From Fibrobacter sp. (GTDB lineage Bacteria; Fibrobacterota; Fibrobacteria; Fibrobacterales; Fibrobacteraceae), in the NCBI GenBank assembly GCA_017965445.1, contig JAGCPZ010000068.1, forward strand, positions 1-64,000: a DNA stretch of 64,000 nt, in the 5' to 3' direction. The notes under the pieces were generated by a model, which searched no databases, was not told the origin of the DNA, and saw only the letters and a list, made by a program, of their open reading frames with translations. Position numbers and translations under genes: made by a program. Position 1 is the first letter of the stretch. Every line of letters begins with the position of its first letter. Shown in pieces: positions 18,492-28,174 of this stretch.

Positions 18492-20291
18492 ATGCATATG
18501 AGTGAATATTTGCATAAATCATTCGGTCCCGTTATTCCTAAGGATTTTAAAAAGGATTATGGTGATAAGGGATTTTTGCTGGAGAATGGCAAGACGCTCC
18601 CCGCCCTCACCATCCGTTACGAGACCTACGGCACATTGAACGACGCCGGCGATAACGCCGTGTGGGTTTGTTCGCCGTTGACCGCCGATGCGCATGCGGC
18701 CGGCTGGTACACCGAAAATGACAAGAAGCCCGGCTGGTGGGACGAACTCATCGGACCCGGCAAAGCTATTGACACAGACCGTTTCTTTGTAGTTTGCAGC
18801 AACATTTTGGGCGGATGCAAGGGCACCACGGGCCCGGCAACAATCAACCCGCGCACAGGCAAGCCTTACGGCAGTTCCTTCCCCATCATCACGATTGGCG
18901 ACATGGTACACGCGCAGAAGGAACTTGCGGACGGTCTTGGTATCAAGGAATTCTACGGCGTCATTGGCGGATCCATGGGCGGATTCCAGGCGATGAAATG
19001 GGCTATTTACTACCCGGAACAGGTAAAGCGCATTATCGTCATTGCAAGTTCTCCGCGATTCTCCAGCCAGGCGCTCGGTTTCGAAGTGGTGGCCCGCGAC
19101 GTGATTACACAAGACCCGAACTTCCACGGTGGCGACTACTACGAAGAAGGCATGACGCGTCCGGACATCGGACTTGCGAACGCACGCAAGCTCGCGCATA
19201 TCACGTACCTCTCTGCCGTGGGCATGGAAAAGAAGTTCAAGCGCGCCCAGGACCAGGAAAACAAGAACCACGCGGTGACATACTCGACGCCGTACGACTT
19301 GAACTTGCCCATCGAAAGTTATTTACGTTATCAAGGAACAAAGTTCGTCGATCGCTTTGACGCCAACAGCTACCTGCATATCGCCCACGCCACCGATGCA
19401 TTCGACCTCGAAACGGAATACGGCAGCATCGAAAACGCGTTCAAGGACATCAAGGCAGAAGTCCTGAACGTGAACCTTTCGACGGACTGGCTGTTCCCGC
19501 CCCACGAGAGCCGACGCATCACGAGCGCGCTTTTGAACGACGGCAAATCGGTCACGAGTCTCGAACTTGACACGCAATTCGGGCACGACGGATTCTTGAT
19601 TGAAGTCGGCGAACTCGGTAAAGCAGTGGGCCGCTTCCTCGATTCCAAGATTATCCCGCAAAAAGGAACGCAAGCGGTTCCCGTATTCCACAACCAGAGC
19701 GACTTCGACCTTATCGGCAAGCTCGTCAAAGAAGGGAGCCATGTGCTCGACCTCGGCTGCGGCAGCGGCGACATGCTCGAATACCTTATCCGCAAAAAGA
19801 ACGTCACGGGATTCGGTATCGAAAAGAACATCAAGGGAATCCTCGACTGCCTCGAAAACGACGTACAAGTTATCCAGCGAGACTTGGACGAAAGCGGCAT
19901 TGCCGACCTCAAGGACGGAAGCTTTGATTATGCCATCATCAACCGCACGATTCAGGAAATCCGCGACCCGGTGGCACTCTTGAACGAACTATTGCGCGTT
20001 GCAAAGCAGGTCATCGTGACATTCCCGAATTTCGGACACTGGTCCGCCCGCGGAAGCCTCATGCTGCACGGACGCATGCCAATTTCCAAGGAGCTCCCCT
20101 ACGAATGGTACAACACGCCGAACATCCGCTTGCTTACAGTAAAGGACTTCTACACCTTGTGCCATAAGGAAGGCTTCAAGATTGAAAACTTGCACTTCCA
20201 GAACGAACACAAGATGAGCAAGTTCCTGACCGCCATCGGTCTTCCGAACTTCGGTGCAGAACACGTCATCGCAACTATATCAAAGATATAG
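18492..20291 (+). CDS. metX: homoserine O-acetyltransferase fused to MetW-like methyltransferase domain
   Basis: 599 residues in one frame. Residues 1-390 are a MetX alpha/beta-hydrolase: nucleophile Ser 161 in GGSMGGFQA, Asp in STDWLFPP, His in FGHDGF. Residues about 395-599 are a MetW-type SAM-binding domain (VLDLGCGSGDM, then FDYAIINRTIQEI). In proteobacteria metX and metW are adjacent separate genes; here they are one polypeptide. It acylates homoserine in methionine synthesis; the MetW part is thought to be needed for activity or regulation. Start is ATG 18492 or 18498, no ribosome site; TATATTTA ends 5-6 bp before the latter. Confidence 0.9.
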   Translation: MHMSEYLHKSFGPVIPKDFKKDYGDKGFLLENGKTLPALTIRYETYGTLNDAGDNAVWVCSPLTADAHAAGWYTENDKKPGWWDELIGPGKAIDTDRFFVVCSNILGGCKGTTGPATINPRTGKPYGSSFPIITIGDMVHAQKELADGLGIKEFYGVIGGSMGGFQAMKWAIYYPEQVKRIIVIASSPRFSSQALGFEVVARDVITQDPNFHGGDYYEEGMTRPDIGLANARKLAHITYLSAVGMEKKFKRAQDQENKNHAVTYSTPYDLNLPIESYLRYQGTKFVDRFDANSYLHIAHATDAFDLETEYGSIENAFKDIKAEVLNVNLSTDWLFPPHESRRITSALLNDGKSVTSLELDTQFGHDGFLIEVGELGKAVGRFLDSKIIPQKGTQAVPVFHNQSDFDLIGKLVKEGSHVLDLGCGSGDMLEYLIRKKNVTGFGIEKNIKGILDCLENDVQVIQRDLDESGIADLKDGSFDYAIINRTIQEIRDPVALLNELLRVAKQVIVTFPNFGHWSARGSLMLHGRMPISKELPYEWYNTPNIRLLTVKDFYTLCHKEGFKIENLHFQNEHKMSKFLTAIGLPNFGAEHVIATISKI

Positions 20292-20295
20292 TTGC

Positions 20296-20371
20296 GAGTT
20301 CCAAGTTACTAGTTACTAGAATATTTTTTCTAGATTCACTAGTAACTAAGAACTATTAACTAGTAACTAGG
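20296..20371. repeat. inverted pair of 7-bp-period arrays
   Basis: GTTACTAGTTACTAG at about 20305-20319 faces CTAGTAA, CTAAGAA, CTATTAA, CTAGTAA, CTAGGAT at about 20338-20371, the reverse-complement unit. An AT-rich spacer separates them. They fill the gap between the metX-metW and yicC genes. Confidence 0.8.
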
Positions 20372-20396
20372 ATGCGGCAAAGCCGCAAGAATCAAA

Positions 20397-21278
20397 ATGT
20401 CCATAATTTCCATGACCGGGTTCGGCAAGAGCGAATCCACACTGCAAGGAATCACGTGCGTTATCGAAGTACGCAGCGTGAACAGCCGTTTCCTCGAAAT
20501 TTCCAGCAAGATTCCCAAGAACTTCGCCTATCTCGAAAATGACTTCAAGGCTCAAATCAAGGACAAGCTGGTCCGCGGTTCAGTGAACCTTTCCATTACG
20601 CTTGGAGCGGGCAACGTCGGGAACATCCCCGTTTGCTACAACGAGGCCGCCGTGGCCAAATTCGTCGAAATCACGAAGGCGATGCAGGCCAAGTACGGTA
20701 TCACAGGGGAAATCAAGCTGGAACACGTGCTCGCCATCCCCGAAGTTTTGCAGTTCACCGATGGCAACAACGATAACGAGCTTTGGGAAAAGCACCTCAA
20801 GGCAGAACTCGACAAGGCTTTGGACGGAGTCATCGCCATGCGCGAAAAAGAAGGCGCGAACCTCGCCGTGGACCTCACCCGTCGCGTCAACCACCTGAAC
20901 GATGTCATCGACAAGGTCGAAGTTCTCGACCCTCAGCGTATCGAAACATGGAAGGTCAAGTTCCGCGAACGCATCAACACGCTCATGAAGGACTCCGAAA
21001 TCGACGAAGTACGCCTTTTGCAAGAGGCCTGCATCATGGCCGACAAACTCGATATCCACGAAGAAATCACGCGTTTCCGCAGCCATAACAAGCTGTTCCT
21101 CGATGCGCTATCCAAGGGTGGCGCCCAGGGCAAGAATCTCGGGTTCATTTTGCAGGAAATGGGCCGCGAAGCGAATACGCTCGGCACCAAGTGCCAAAAT
21201 GCCGACATAGCCGCCCTCGCCATCGAACTCAAGAACGAAATCGAGTGCATCCGCGAGCAAAGCTTAAACATCGCCTAA
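20397..21278 (+). CDS. yicC: YicC family endoribonuclease-like protein
   Basis: 293 residues, usual length. Opens with SMTGFGKSE and has EVRSVNSRFLEIS, both family signatures, and the C-terminal DUF1732 part with ALSKGGAQGKNLGFILQEMGRE. E. coli YicC is reported as an endoribonuclease; the protein often sits near gmk/rpoZ, not seen here. A strong terminator follows at 21317. Confidence 0.92.
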   Translation: MSIISMTGFGKSESTLQGITCVIEVRSVNSRFLEISSKIPKNFAYLENDFKAQIKDKLVRGSVNLSITLGAGNVGNIPVCYNEAAVAKFVEITKAMQAKYGITGEIKLEHVLAIPEVLQFTDGNNDNELWEKHLKAELDKALDGVIAMREKEGANLAVDLTRRVNHLNDVIDKVEVLDPQRIETWKVKFRERINTLMKDSEIDEVRLLQEACIMADKLDIHEEITRFRSHNKLFLDALSKGGAQGKNLGFILQEMGREANTLGTKCQNADIAALAIELKNEIECIREQSLNIA

Positions 21279-21316
21279 TTTTCAACACGATTTCTCATCA
21301 TGGATTTTTTATCCAT

Positions 21317-21344
21317 AAAAAGCCCTGCAAAAGTAGGGCTTTTT
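21317..21344 (+). terminator. terminator of yicC
   Basis: AAAAAGCCCTGC AAAA GTAGGGCTTTTT: a near-perfect stem with T-run on the plus strand and A-run opposite, so it may work in both directions. Confidence 0.9.
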
Positions 21345-21452
21345 ACATCAAAACAATCTAACTTATAATCAGAAAGAATTAAAACATCCACACTCCAACA
21401 ACAAGCGTCTTGAGCAAACTGCCCAAGGCGCTTTTTGGTAATTGTTAAAATG

Positions 21453-21480
21453 GCGACCCCGGAATAAATCCGGGGTGACA
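21453..21480. repeat. GCGACCCCG/CCGGGGTGACA palindrome
   Basis: Same element as at 871-898 and 2258-2285, with spacer GAATAAAT. It lies 10 bp from the end of the minus-strand membrane-protein gene. Confidence 0.8.
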
Positions 21481-21489
21481 TTGTAAGAG

Positions 21490-22359
21490 TTACTTCTTTT
21501 TCGTAGATTTCTTTTTCTTGTCGCTCATTTTGACGCGGCGAGAACCAGCGCGGAGACGTTCCCACGGGGCAAAGGACATCGTCCCGAACGTAAAACCAAA
21601 AAACCAAAGGTTAAACGACACCCAAAGAATCGCGGCGCTCCCGATTTTTTTCCCGTCAACGGTCCCGCCCATATCGACAACCAACGCCGAAAGTGCAAGA
21701 AGCGATGCAATCAGAACCGGCGTAAGCATCTTCTTACCCGCCTTGACGAGAGCGCCCGCCTGTGGAGTCCCTTCGCCAAGTTCCTTCCCGGCAATCAGCG
21801 CGCAGGCGATAACGCCCGAAAAAGCAATCCCGCTAAGCACCGCCCACATGAGCCAGGCCTTCCCTATCATCATCGGGAACCAGCCCAGAAAACCGGTCAA
21901 CAGCAGCCACGAAAGCACAAACGGGAACAACGCGCATGCAACGCTCCACTTGACAAAAAGCAGGAACAAAAGTGAAAGCCCCGCAAAAACACCAAAGAAC
22001 ATGAGGAGCATTTCTTCGTCTCCACCCAATGCAAAAAGCGACCCCACAAAAGCGGCTAGAGCGAGCAAGCCACCGACGCCACCACGTACCCCGCCAAAGA
22101 CAAAGTAGAGCACAATCATGGAAAGCCCGGCCACAAAAATGTACTGCGAAGAATTCCATGCCGACATGACGTTTGTAAATCCGGCTATCCACATGCCAAG
22201 CGCTTCAGAGGCGCCAAGCGGGAGCGAACCCATCTGCTGCCACCCCTTCACCAAGAAGGCAACAGTGAAACCAACCATTAAAACAACAAAAATCAAGCGA
22301 AAGCGGAGTGAAAGTTCCAAAAGTTTCTGAACTTTCCCCGGTTTTTCACGCAATTCCAT
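21490..22359 (-). CDS. polytopic membrane protein, unknown function
   Basis: 289 residues with about seven to eight hydrophobic segments, beginning near residue 20 (FRLIFVVLMVGFTVAFLV), and a basic Lys/Ser tail (KMSDKKKKSTKKK). Its start lies 3 bp after the stop of the PorU-like gene, so the two are probably co-translated and functionally linked. No family recognised. Confidence 0.6.
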   Translation of the reverse strand: MELREKPGKVQKLLELSLRFRLIFVVLMVGFTVAFLVKGWQQMGSLPLGASEALGMWIAGFTNVMSAWNSSQYIFVAGLSMIVLYFVFGGVRGGVGGLLALAAFVGSLFALGGDEEMLLMFFGVFAGLSLLFLLFVKWSVACALFPFVLSWLLLTGFLGWFPMMIGKAWLMWAVLSGIAFSGVIACALIAGKELGEGTPQAGALVKAGKKMLTPVLIASLLALSALVVDMGGTVDGKKIGSAAILWVSFNLWFFGFTFGTMSFAPWERLRAGSRRVKMSDKKKKSTKKK

Positions 22360-22362
22360 TTT

Positions 22363-25300
22363 TTACCTCGATATCAACAATTTCTGTTTTTTAGTCCAAG
22401 TTCTTGTTTTGGTGCTTGCTTTTTCTTCGTTCTGGGTATTCACCTTTGCTTCGCTTCGAACAACGTAGTGGTACAGCCCATTTGCCAGCAAGCGACCGTA
22501 ATTGTCTTTTCCATTCCAATGGGTTTCACCGGACTTTGCATCCTTAATGACCTTGACAAGGCGGCCATGCTGATTGTAAATGAAAATCGTGACCTTCGGA
22601 GACTGATCCCCTGCAAGATTCTTGAAGTAGAAAGTCGTGCCCTTCTTCCCCATCGGATTCGGGACATTGAACACATCCGAAAGCCCTGTCTGCATAGACT
22701 CGGTAATTTGGAGATTCACGGTTTTCGTAGAGATGTTACCCAACACATCTAGGGCGCGTACCCTAAACGTGTAATCTCCCGGCGGATACGCTTCGGTCGT
22801 TAGCGATTTGCGTGCAACAGCACGTTTAGACGTCTGTTCCAACAGCGGAGCCGGATGATACGGGTCTTCCAAACCAAAGATTTCAAATGTTATGCCTTCG
22901 TCGGCCTGTTCGCGGTAATCAAGCGCGGTTTCGTCTTCGATGACGATTTGCAGGCAAGCAGGCGTTTGGAACTTGACAAACTGGTTGTCGGCAAAACAAG
23001 ACGAAGCCCCGGCATAGCACGACTGGATGCAGATGTTTGGCGCAGTCTTGTCATTCAACGAATCCGCATAATTGGATACGCCAGAAATTTTAATATTCAT
23101 CCCGTGATAGCGTCCAACGGAAACATCGTTCGACGAATATGCCCACGCACGCATTTCCGCAAGAGAGTCTCCGATATTCAGTTTCTTCGGAGTCACGAAT
23201 TCCGTTTCAAAGCGCCCACCTGCTACAGGAATGACTTCTGAATAAATGAGCGTACCATCATATTTGACTTCAAGCGTGTCTCCAGCCGACCTTTGCGTCG
23301 GCAGGAGCTTGATATAGCGGCCTTCTCTAAGCGTCAATGCAATATTGCCATTCGAAAGTCCCGAAACCGTTCCAGACAACTTAATCTTATCCAAAGCCTT
23401 TATCGTATCTATCGGAGAATCGAGAGATATCTTGTAATTTGCAAAAGGCATCTGAATGACAGGTTCGCCAATCAAGACATAATGTTCCGTATTATAGACA
23501 ACATCTACATCTCTGATTCCAGAATCGGGATTTTTGGACATCATGTAGGCAACGCCGAGATAATTGCCATTAACAAGCAAAGCCTTACTGACAAAATTAT
23601 GGGCAAACTGTCTATTGGATTCAGCATAAGTTTCGCGAGCCGCACCGATAGCCGCAATAGCACCGACGTCCGGTTCAAGGACAAACGCTTCGGACAAAGA
23701 CCTGGAGTTACCTTCATCAAATCGGCCTACCGTACACGAGAAAGAATTCAATATCGTATAAGTTTTTTTATTCGAAAGTTTCGAAAGGTACGGAAGCTTT
23801 AGCAAGCCCTCGGATGCCCATGCGACCTTGGAGCCGTGCCCAAAATACATGGTCATCAAAGCGCCCTGGTTCATGATGTTCAAGAAGTCGTTCGTCGCTT
23901 CCTGTTTCTGTCCGGCGGCATCATACTCATAATCCAGCAAATAGACTTTTTTCTGGTTCCACCTGAAGCCCTGCGCTTTAGAAAGCGAGTCGATTAAATT
24001 TGCCAAGGACTCCTGATGACGCGTGTGTTCGGCATCGTCCTGAGCATTGCCGTTACGGGCATCATCGGCAGCAAACAAAAGCGTTGATTTCCATTCGCTA
24101 TGGTCGAACGTCCCGATTTCTTCGTAGTCCTTTGCCTTTTGGACGTATCCGTAAAATTCAGAAACAGACGAAACAGGCACTCGTCCCAAAGCCAAATCGA
24201 TGTCATACGCATCGCGACCTCGAACAACTTCACCCGAATCCAGAACGGCGAAGAAGTCTTCCGTTACAGAAGATTCCTTTTCGAACGGCGGCAAATAGTT
24301 CTTGCCAAGTTTTGTATTGAGTCCGCGATAGTCGTAATGACCGGCCCCGGCCAACAAGACAAAACGCAAATCTGGGCAAACACTTCTGGCGTATGCGATA
24401 AAGTTTCGTATAGCAACCGGAGACGGAGAACCACTGGTATAATGCCTGTAAATATTTTCTGCTGGAACGACCGCCGTCACCAACGGATTCGCCGCTTTTT
24501 CACTGGAGCGGAACACGGCTAGCGACTCTGCCGGAGCTAGAAATTCCTCTGGAGTTATAATCAGATATTCCGTCTTCGCCGAAATCTGCGAAAGTTTCTG
24601 CACTGCATTTTTCGAAGGTTCCATGATGCCTTGAACCGCCAATGTCGCCTTACGACGGTCCTTGTCGCGGAACAGCAAGTAACGGACATCATCGGATGCG
24701 CCAATGCTATCGACAGCGAAACCATTCGACACAGTCAAAAGTCCGATTTGTCTGAAGTTCTTGAACTTCATCACGCGAAGGTCATTGTTCTTCCCGACCG
24801 GAATTCGGATAACGCCTGTCGCAAATCCAGGCAACAGCCACTCCGAAGAATCAATCGCCACAGAAGAAGGATCCCATTGATATGCCACGGAATACCCGTC
24901 AAAGCGGTCGTACTGTTTCTGGTTTGGGAGCATTTTCAATTCGTACTTGTTGCCTGTTTTTGAAAGCGAATTGACAGCAAAAGCGAAGTTTCCGCCGGGC
25001 AATAACGTGCCATCGGACCAGAATTGGGTTTCACCATTTACAGCAATGATAAAACGAATGAACTGCATTCTATAGTCGTAATCTCTGATTGAAAATGTGT
25101 CCGCTGTTGATTGGTCGGTCCCCGACGACGACTTGAGCGTGCGATAAGGGAAAAACGAATATGCAACATAGCCTTTCCCGCCCGAGACTAGGCCAGGCAA
25201 GTCCGTTGTCGATTGGAACCTCAAGTCTTGCGCGGAATACGAGTTTGTATCGGACCTGGCATGCCATTTCCAGAACCATTCCTTACCGGTAGCGCGTTCC

Positions 25301-26463
25301 CAGTCGATACCCTTGCCATAATAAGTATCAATCAAGAGTTCATCTTCTTCGGCACGCACATACCTGAACCAGTCAATATCCTTCGGCGTCGCTTTCGGCT
25401 GGGCGAGCGTTTCCATACGGAGGCCTTTCCCCACTTCTTTGTAGCCAAACACGAAATGCTGATAATAGGAATATGGCGAGTACGAATGGAAATAACTCAT
25501 ACCCGTTTTAGAATAATTAAGCGGTTCGGAATCGACGCGTTTCCAGAACGCATTTCCATAACCTACGAAATAAAGAGAGTCGCCTTCGCTGAAAATGCCA
25601 TCGCCATTGCGATCGTTCACTTTGATGGGCAATTCAAAAAGTTGGTTCGGGTTGCGAAGCTTTGCGCCCGGAGCCATATCCGGGAGTGTATCCGGCGAAG
25701 CGCCATAAAGACAAATTTTTTCAACAGGGATTCCGCTCAAACCCCTGCGTCCGATTTTATTAAGCGCATTATTGATAGCTTCGTAGCTGACCGCATACAT
25801 TCCGTCTTCACTGAACGACGCTATAGCCGAGGAACCCTTGTCCCCGACGATAAACTCGGCAAGTTGCACCACGTTGTCGATTTCGGAAGAAGCTTCGCGA
25901 CGCAAGGAAGAAACGGAAGCGCCGGCAACGCCGAACTGGGACGCCGATTTCGCATTCGATACTTGCATCAAAGCACGTGCACCTGGATTCCGGCCACCTA
26001 CCGCAGCAGAGGCGAAATCGACCTTCAAGCGGAAAGCCTTACGGAGAGCCACAGAATTTCCCTGCTTGACGTAAAGCGGCACGCGCACGTCAACCATCCA
26101 TAAGTTGTCCTTCAGGAACGGAGCCGAGACAGAAACCGGAATGAATTTCGCCGGAGTCGATTTGCAAAGCGGGGCGTCCAACGGGAGAAGTTCGCTATTC
26201 GTCACCGAGACCGAAGGTTTGTTGTTCGACGGGACGGCTAAACGATAATGACGTATCGGGACCGAACTGGAGTCCATGTAGAAAGCGTCTTCCGGGTGGA
26301 AGAACTTCCCCGAACCGTCTTCGCAGGTCTCCTTGGAAGAATCCAGGACCTCGTCGTCCAAAATAAAATGTTTCTTGGAATCTTCCACAATAGAAGATGC
26401 CAGACTGGAAGCCGTTGCGCAGGCAACTAACAATATCTGAAATTTTTTAATGATAGAATTCAC
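22363..26463 (-). CDS. C25 (gingipain-fold) peptidase, PorU-like
   Basis: 1366 residues: signal peptide, long beta-rich pro-region, then a Peptidase C25 domain (about 640-1020) with His 876 in YFGHGSK and Cys 910 in NSFSCTVG, the gingipain dyad. Ig-like segments follow, and a FlgD-like C-terminal domain (FNVPNPM...NGLYHYVVR). This layout matches PorU, the sortase that removes the C-terminal signal and attaches cargo in type IX secretion. It could instead be a secreted protease. The GH8 and GH10 enzymes in this window end in strand-rich modules that could be such signals. Probable operon 27449-21490. Confidence 0.75.
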   Translation of the reverse strand: MNSIIKKFQILLVACATASSLASSIVEDSKKHFILDDEVLDSSKETCEDGSGKFFHPEDAFYMDSSSVPIRHYRLAVPSNNKPSVSVTNSELLPLDAPLCKSTPAKFIPVSVSAPFLKDNLWMVDVRVPLYVKQGNSVALRKAFRLKVDFASAAVGGRNPGARALMQVSNAKSASQFGVAGASVSSLRREASSEIDNVVQLAEFIVGDKGSSAIASFSEDGMYAVSYEAINNALNKIGRRGLSGIPVEKICLYGASPDTLPDMAPGAKLRNPNQLFELPIKVNDRNGDGIFSEGDSLYFVGYGNAFWKRVDSEPLNYSKTGMSYFHSYSPYSYYQHFVFGYKEVGKGLRMETLAQPKATPKDIDWFRYVRAEEDELLIDTYYGKGIDWERATGKEWFWKWHARSDTNSYSAQDLRFQSTTDLPGLVSGGKGYVAYSFFPYRTLKSSSGTDQSTADTFSIRDYDYRMQFIRFIIAVNGETQFWSDGTLLPGGNFAFAVNSLSKTGNKYELKMLPNQKQYDRFDGYSVAYQWDPSSVAIDSSEWLLPGFATGVIRIPVGKNNDLRVMKFKNFRQIGLLTVSNGFAVDSIGASDDVRYLLFRDKDRRKATLAVQGIMEPSKNAVQKLSQISAKTEYLIITPEEFLAPAESLAVFRSSEKAANPLVTAVVPAENIYRHYTSGSPSPVAIRNFIAYARSVCPDLRFVLLAGAGHYDYRGLNTKLGKNYLPPFEKESSVTEDFFAVLDSGEVVRGRDAYDIDLALGRVPVSSVSEFYGYVQKAKDYEEIGTFDHSEWKSTLLFAADDARNGNAQDDAEHTRHQESLANLIDSLSKAQGFRWNQKKVYLLDYEYDAAGQKQEATNDFLNIMNQGALMTMYFGHGSKVAWASEGLLKLPYLSKLSNKKTYTILNSFSCTVGRFDEGNSRSLSEAFVLEPDVGAIAAIGAARETYAESNRQFAHNFVSKALLVNGNYLGVAYMMSKNPDSGIRDVDVVYNTEHYVLIGEPVIQMPFANYKISLDSPIDTIKALDKIKLSGTVSGLSNGNIALTLREGRYIKLLPTQRSAGDTLEVKYDGTLIYSEVIPVAGGRFETEFVTPKKLNIGDSLAEMRAWAYSSNDVSVGRYHGMNIKISGVSNYADSLNDKTAPNICIQSCYAGASSCFADNQFVKFQTPACLQIVIEDETALDYREQADEGITFEIFGLEDPYHPAPLLEQTSKRAVARKSLTTEAYPPGDYTFRVRALDVLGNISTKTVNLQITESMQTGLSDVFNVPNPMGKKGTTFYFKNLAGDQSPKVTIFIYNQHGRLVKVIKDAKSGETHWNGKDNYGRLLANGLYHYVVRSEAKVNTQNEEKASTKTRTWTKKQKLLISR

Positions 26464-26491
26464 AAATCATAAAATAGAAAAAAATATACAC

Positions 26492-26521
26492 GGAGATGCC
26501 CGCTCACAGGCGGGCATGACA
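26492..26521. repeat. GGAGATGCCCGC...GCGGGCATGACA palindrome
   Basis: Same element as 62138-62167, differing in the loop. It sits in the 71-bp gap between two minus-strand genes, so a hairpin in the mRNA could modulate downstream expression. Confidence 0.75.
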
Positions 26522-26534
26522 AATGACAAGAAAA

Positions 26535-27422
26535 TTAAGGCCGTGTAATGACCATTTCAAGGAACCCGTTCCCCGTTGTGCGCATTTCGATAACTTCGCC
26601 ATCCGAGGCTTTGGCTTTGAACACGGTGATGTAATCGGGAGGAAACCCTCTAGAAAGAATCATTTCGATTTCCTTGGGCGTAATCATGTATTTCGAATTC
26701 CACTTGTCCATGTACCAATGCCACGGCTGCCAATTGAAAATGCCACGAGTCGATTGGACAAAAGCACGGAGCATCATGGAATATTCGTATTTCAAAAAGC
26801 CCAGATAGTCTTTTACTTCGGCATTTTTATCGACAAGCGTTTTCGTTGAAAAATCTGGATCGTAGCGTAGCGGTGTCTTGTCGGGATTGTCGTAAGTAAA
26901 CTTGATTAATTTATCCAATACCGAAATCTTGAGATTCTGACGGTCGAGATGGATAAATTCCGTTTCCGACACTTGTCTGTAATCCCTAAATACGACATCT
27001 GGAGTCAGAACTTTATTCAGCTTCAACTGCACCGGCTTGGCATCCAGCGCCCCCAGTTCGTAAAACACGAGCACCTCGCCCGCCCCCTTCGGCAACAGTA
27101 CCGAAAGCAAAGGAGTGTCGCGTTCGGTAATGAGCCAAATCATCTTCGGCTTGTTCGAAGACTTCAAAAGCGGGTCAAGAACCTTCATCAAGGATGGGTC
27201 GCGAACACCGTTCACGTCCCATTCCATCCACGTTCCCGTACCACCGACAGAGTCGAGCACGTCAAAAAGACGAGAGCCTACAAAGCCATCCTTCGCTTCA
27301 ATCGCTCCATAGATTTTCATCGAGGATGCCTGTTGCTTTGATTTTGGAGACGTCGCTGGCGCTGCTGAGGACATTACCGCAAAAGCAAGAACAAGTGCGC
27401 AGGAAGCGAGAATTTTACGCAT
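26535..27422 (-). CDS. exported protein, unknown function
   Basis: 295 residues with signal peptide MRKILASCALVLAFAVMSSA. The mature part is mixed alpha/beta with no motif I recognise; it ends MEMVITRP-like (FLEMVITRP). It follows the lipoprotein gene by 26 bp and precedes the PorU-like gene, suggesting a periplasmic or surface partner in the same operon. Confidence 0.6.
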   Translation of the reverse strand: MRKILASCALVLAFAVMSSAAPATSPKSKQQASSMKIYGAIEAKDGFVGSRLFDVLDSVGGTGTWMEWDVNGVRDPSLMKVLDPLLKSSNKPKMIWLITERDTPLLSVLLPKGAGEVLVFYELGALDAKPVQLKLNKVLTPDVVFRDYRQVSETEFIHLDRQNLKISVLDKLIKFTYDNPDKTPLRYDPDFSTKTLVDKNAEVKDYLGFLKYEYSMMLRAFVQSTRGIFNWQPWHWYMDKWNSKYMITPKEIEMILSRGFPPDYITVFKAKASDGEVIEMRTTGNGFLEMVITRP

Positions 27423-27448
27423 AAACTCTATATCCTAATTTTAAACCC

Positions 27449-28174
27449 TTAAAAACCAATCGGTTCCAGCAGAGAATCGTCTAGACGTGAATACTGCAAG
27501 TGGTACTTTTTGTCGAGCCAGTAAAGGGCAAGCTTTGCCCCCGTCCAGCTTTTCTTTGCAGCCGTCGCTTCAACACCTTTCGTTATGAGCGGGAGTGTCT
27601 CGACAAGGTCAAGTTTCCACTTCGTGTCGTCCCATTCAAACAGCATGATAGGCACCTTCGGGCTCGAGGCAAGCCCCACACTTCCGCGGTCGTTCTTGAT
27701 TTCGAACGGGCCCATGTTCACGCGATCCACCACGTCCAGAAATCCGCTGTTGTACAAAAGCAGGTAGAGCATGCGGTAGTCGGGAACTTCCCATAGATGT
27801 TCGCGTTCAAAGAGCCTATAAAGCACAATGGCGTAAGCCTCGTAGAACTGGCAGGTATCCATGGCTGCAGCATCGTATATCTTGGCATGGTTTTCAAGCG
27901 TATCGAGCCAGTATTCAGAAGAGTCCGTCAAGAAACCCAGTAAAATATCGGACGGGGCGTGATTCTTGACCGAATTCTTGAAAAGTTCGTACATGCCTTC
28001 GAGCATCGCAAGTTTGTCCGCTTCCTGAGCCTTGACCTTTGCATCGCGGACCGCGGCGGTCTCGACAGATTCGCCAGTAGCACCGGAATCCTTGGAAGAA
28101 CCGGCACAACCAGCCATAAACGCAAGTACGCTCACCAAAAGCGCTAGAACTATTTTATTTTTCAGAACATGCAT
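27449..28174 (-). CDS. lipoprotein, unknown function
   Basis: The start is ATG 28174, 7 bp after AGG and giving MHVLKNKIVLALLVSVLAFM with lipobox ...AGC (Cys 23); the frame stays open to 28291 but that would bury the signal. The body is mostly helical (DKLAMLEGMYELFKNSV) and may be TPR-like. First gene of the likely operon leading to the PorU-like peptidase. Its start codon is back to back with a plus-strand ATG (the two form ATGCAT). Confidence 0.6.
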   Translation of the reverse strand: MHVLKNKIVLALLVSVLAFMAGCAGSSKDSGATGESVETAAVRDAKVKAQEADKLAMLEGMYELFKNSVKNHAPSDILLGFLTDSSEYWLDTLENHAKIYDAAAMDTCQFYEAYAIVLYRLFEREHLWEVPDYRMLYLLLYNSGFLDVVDRVNMGPFEIKNDRGSVGLASSPKVPIMLFEWDDTKWKLDLVETLPLITKGVEATAAKKSWTGAKLALYWLDKKYHLQYSRLDDSLLEPIGF

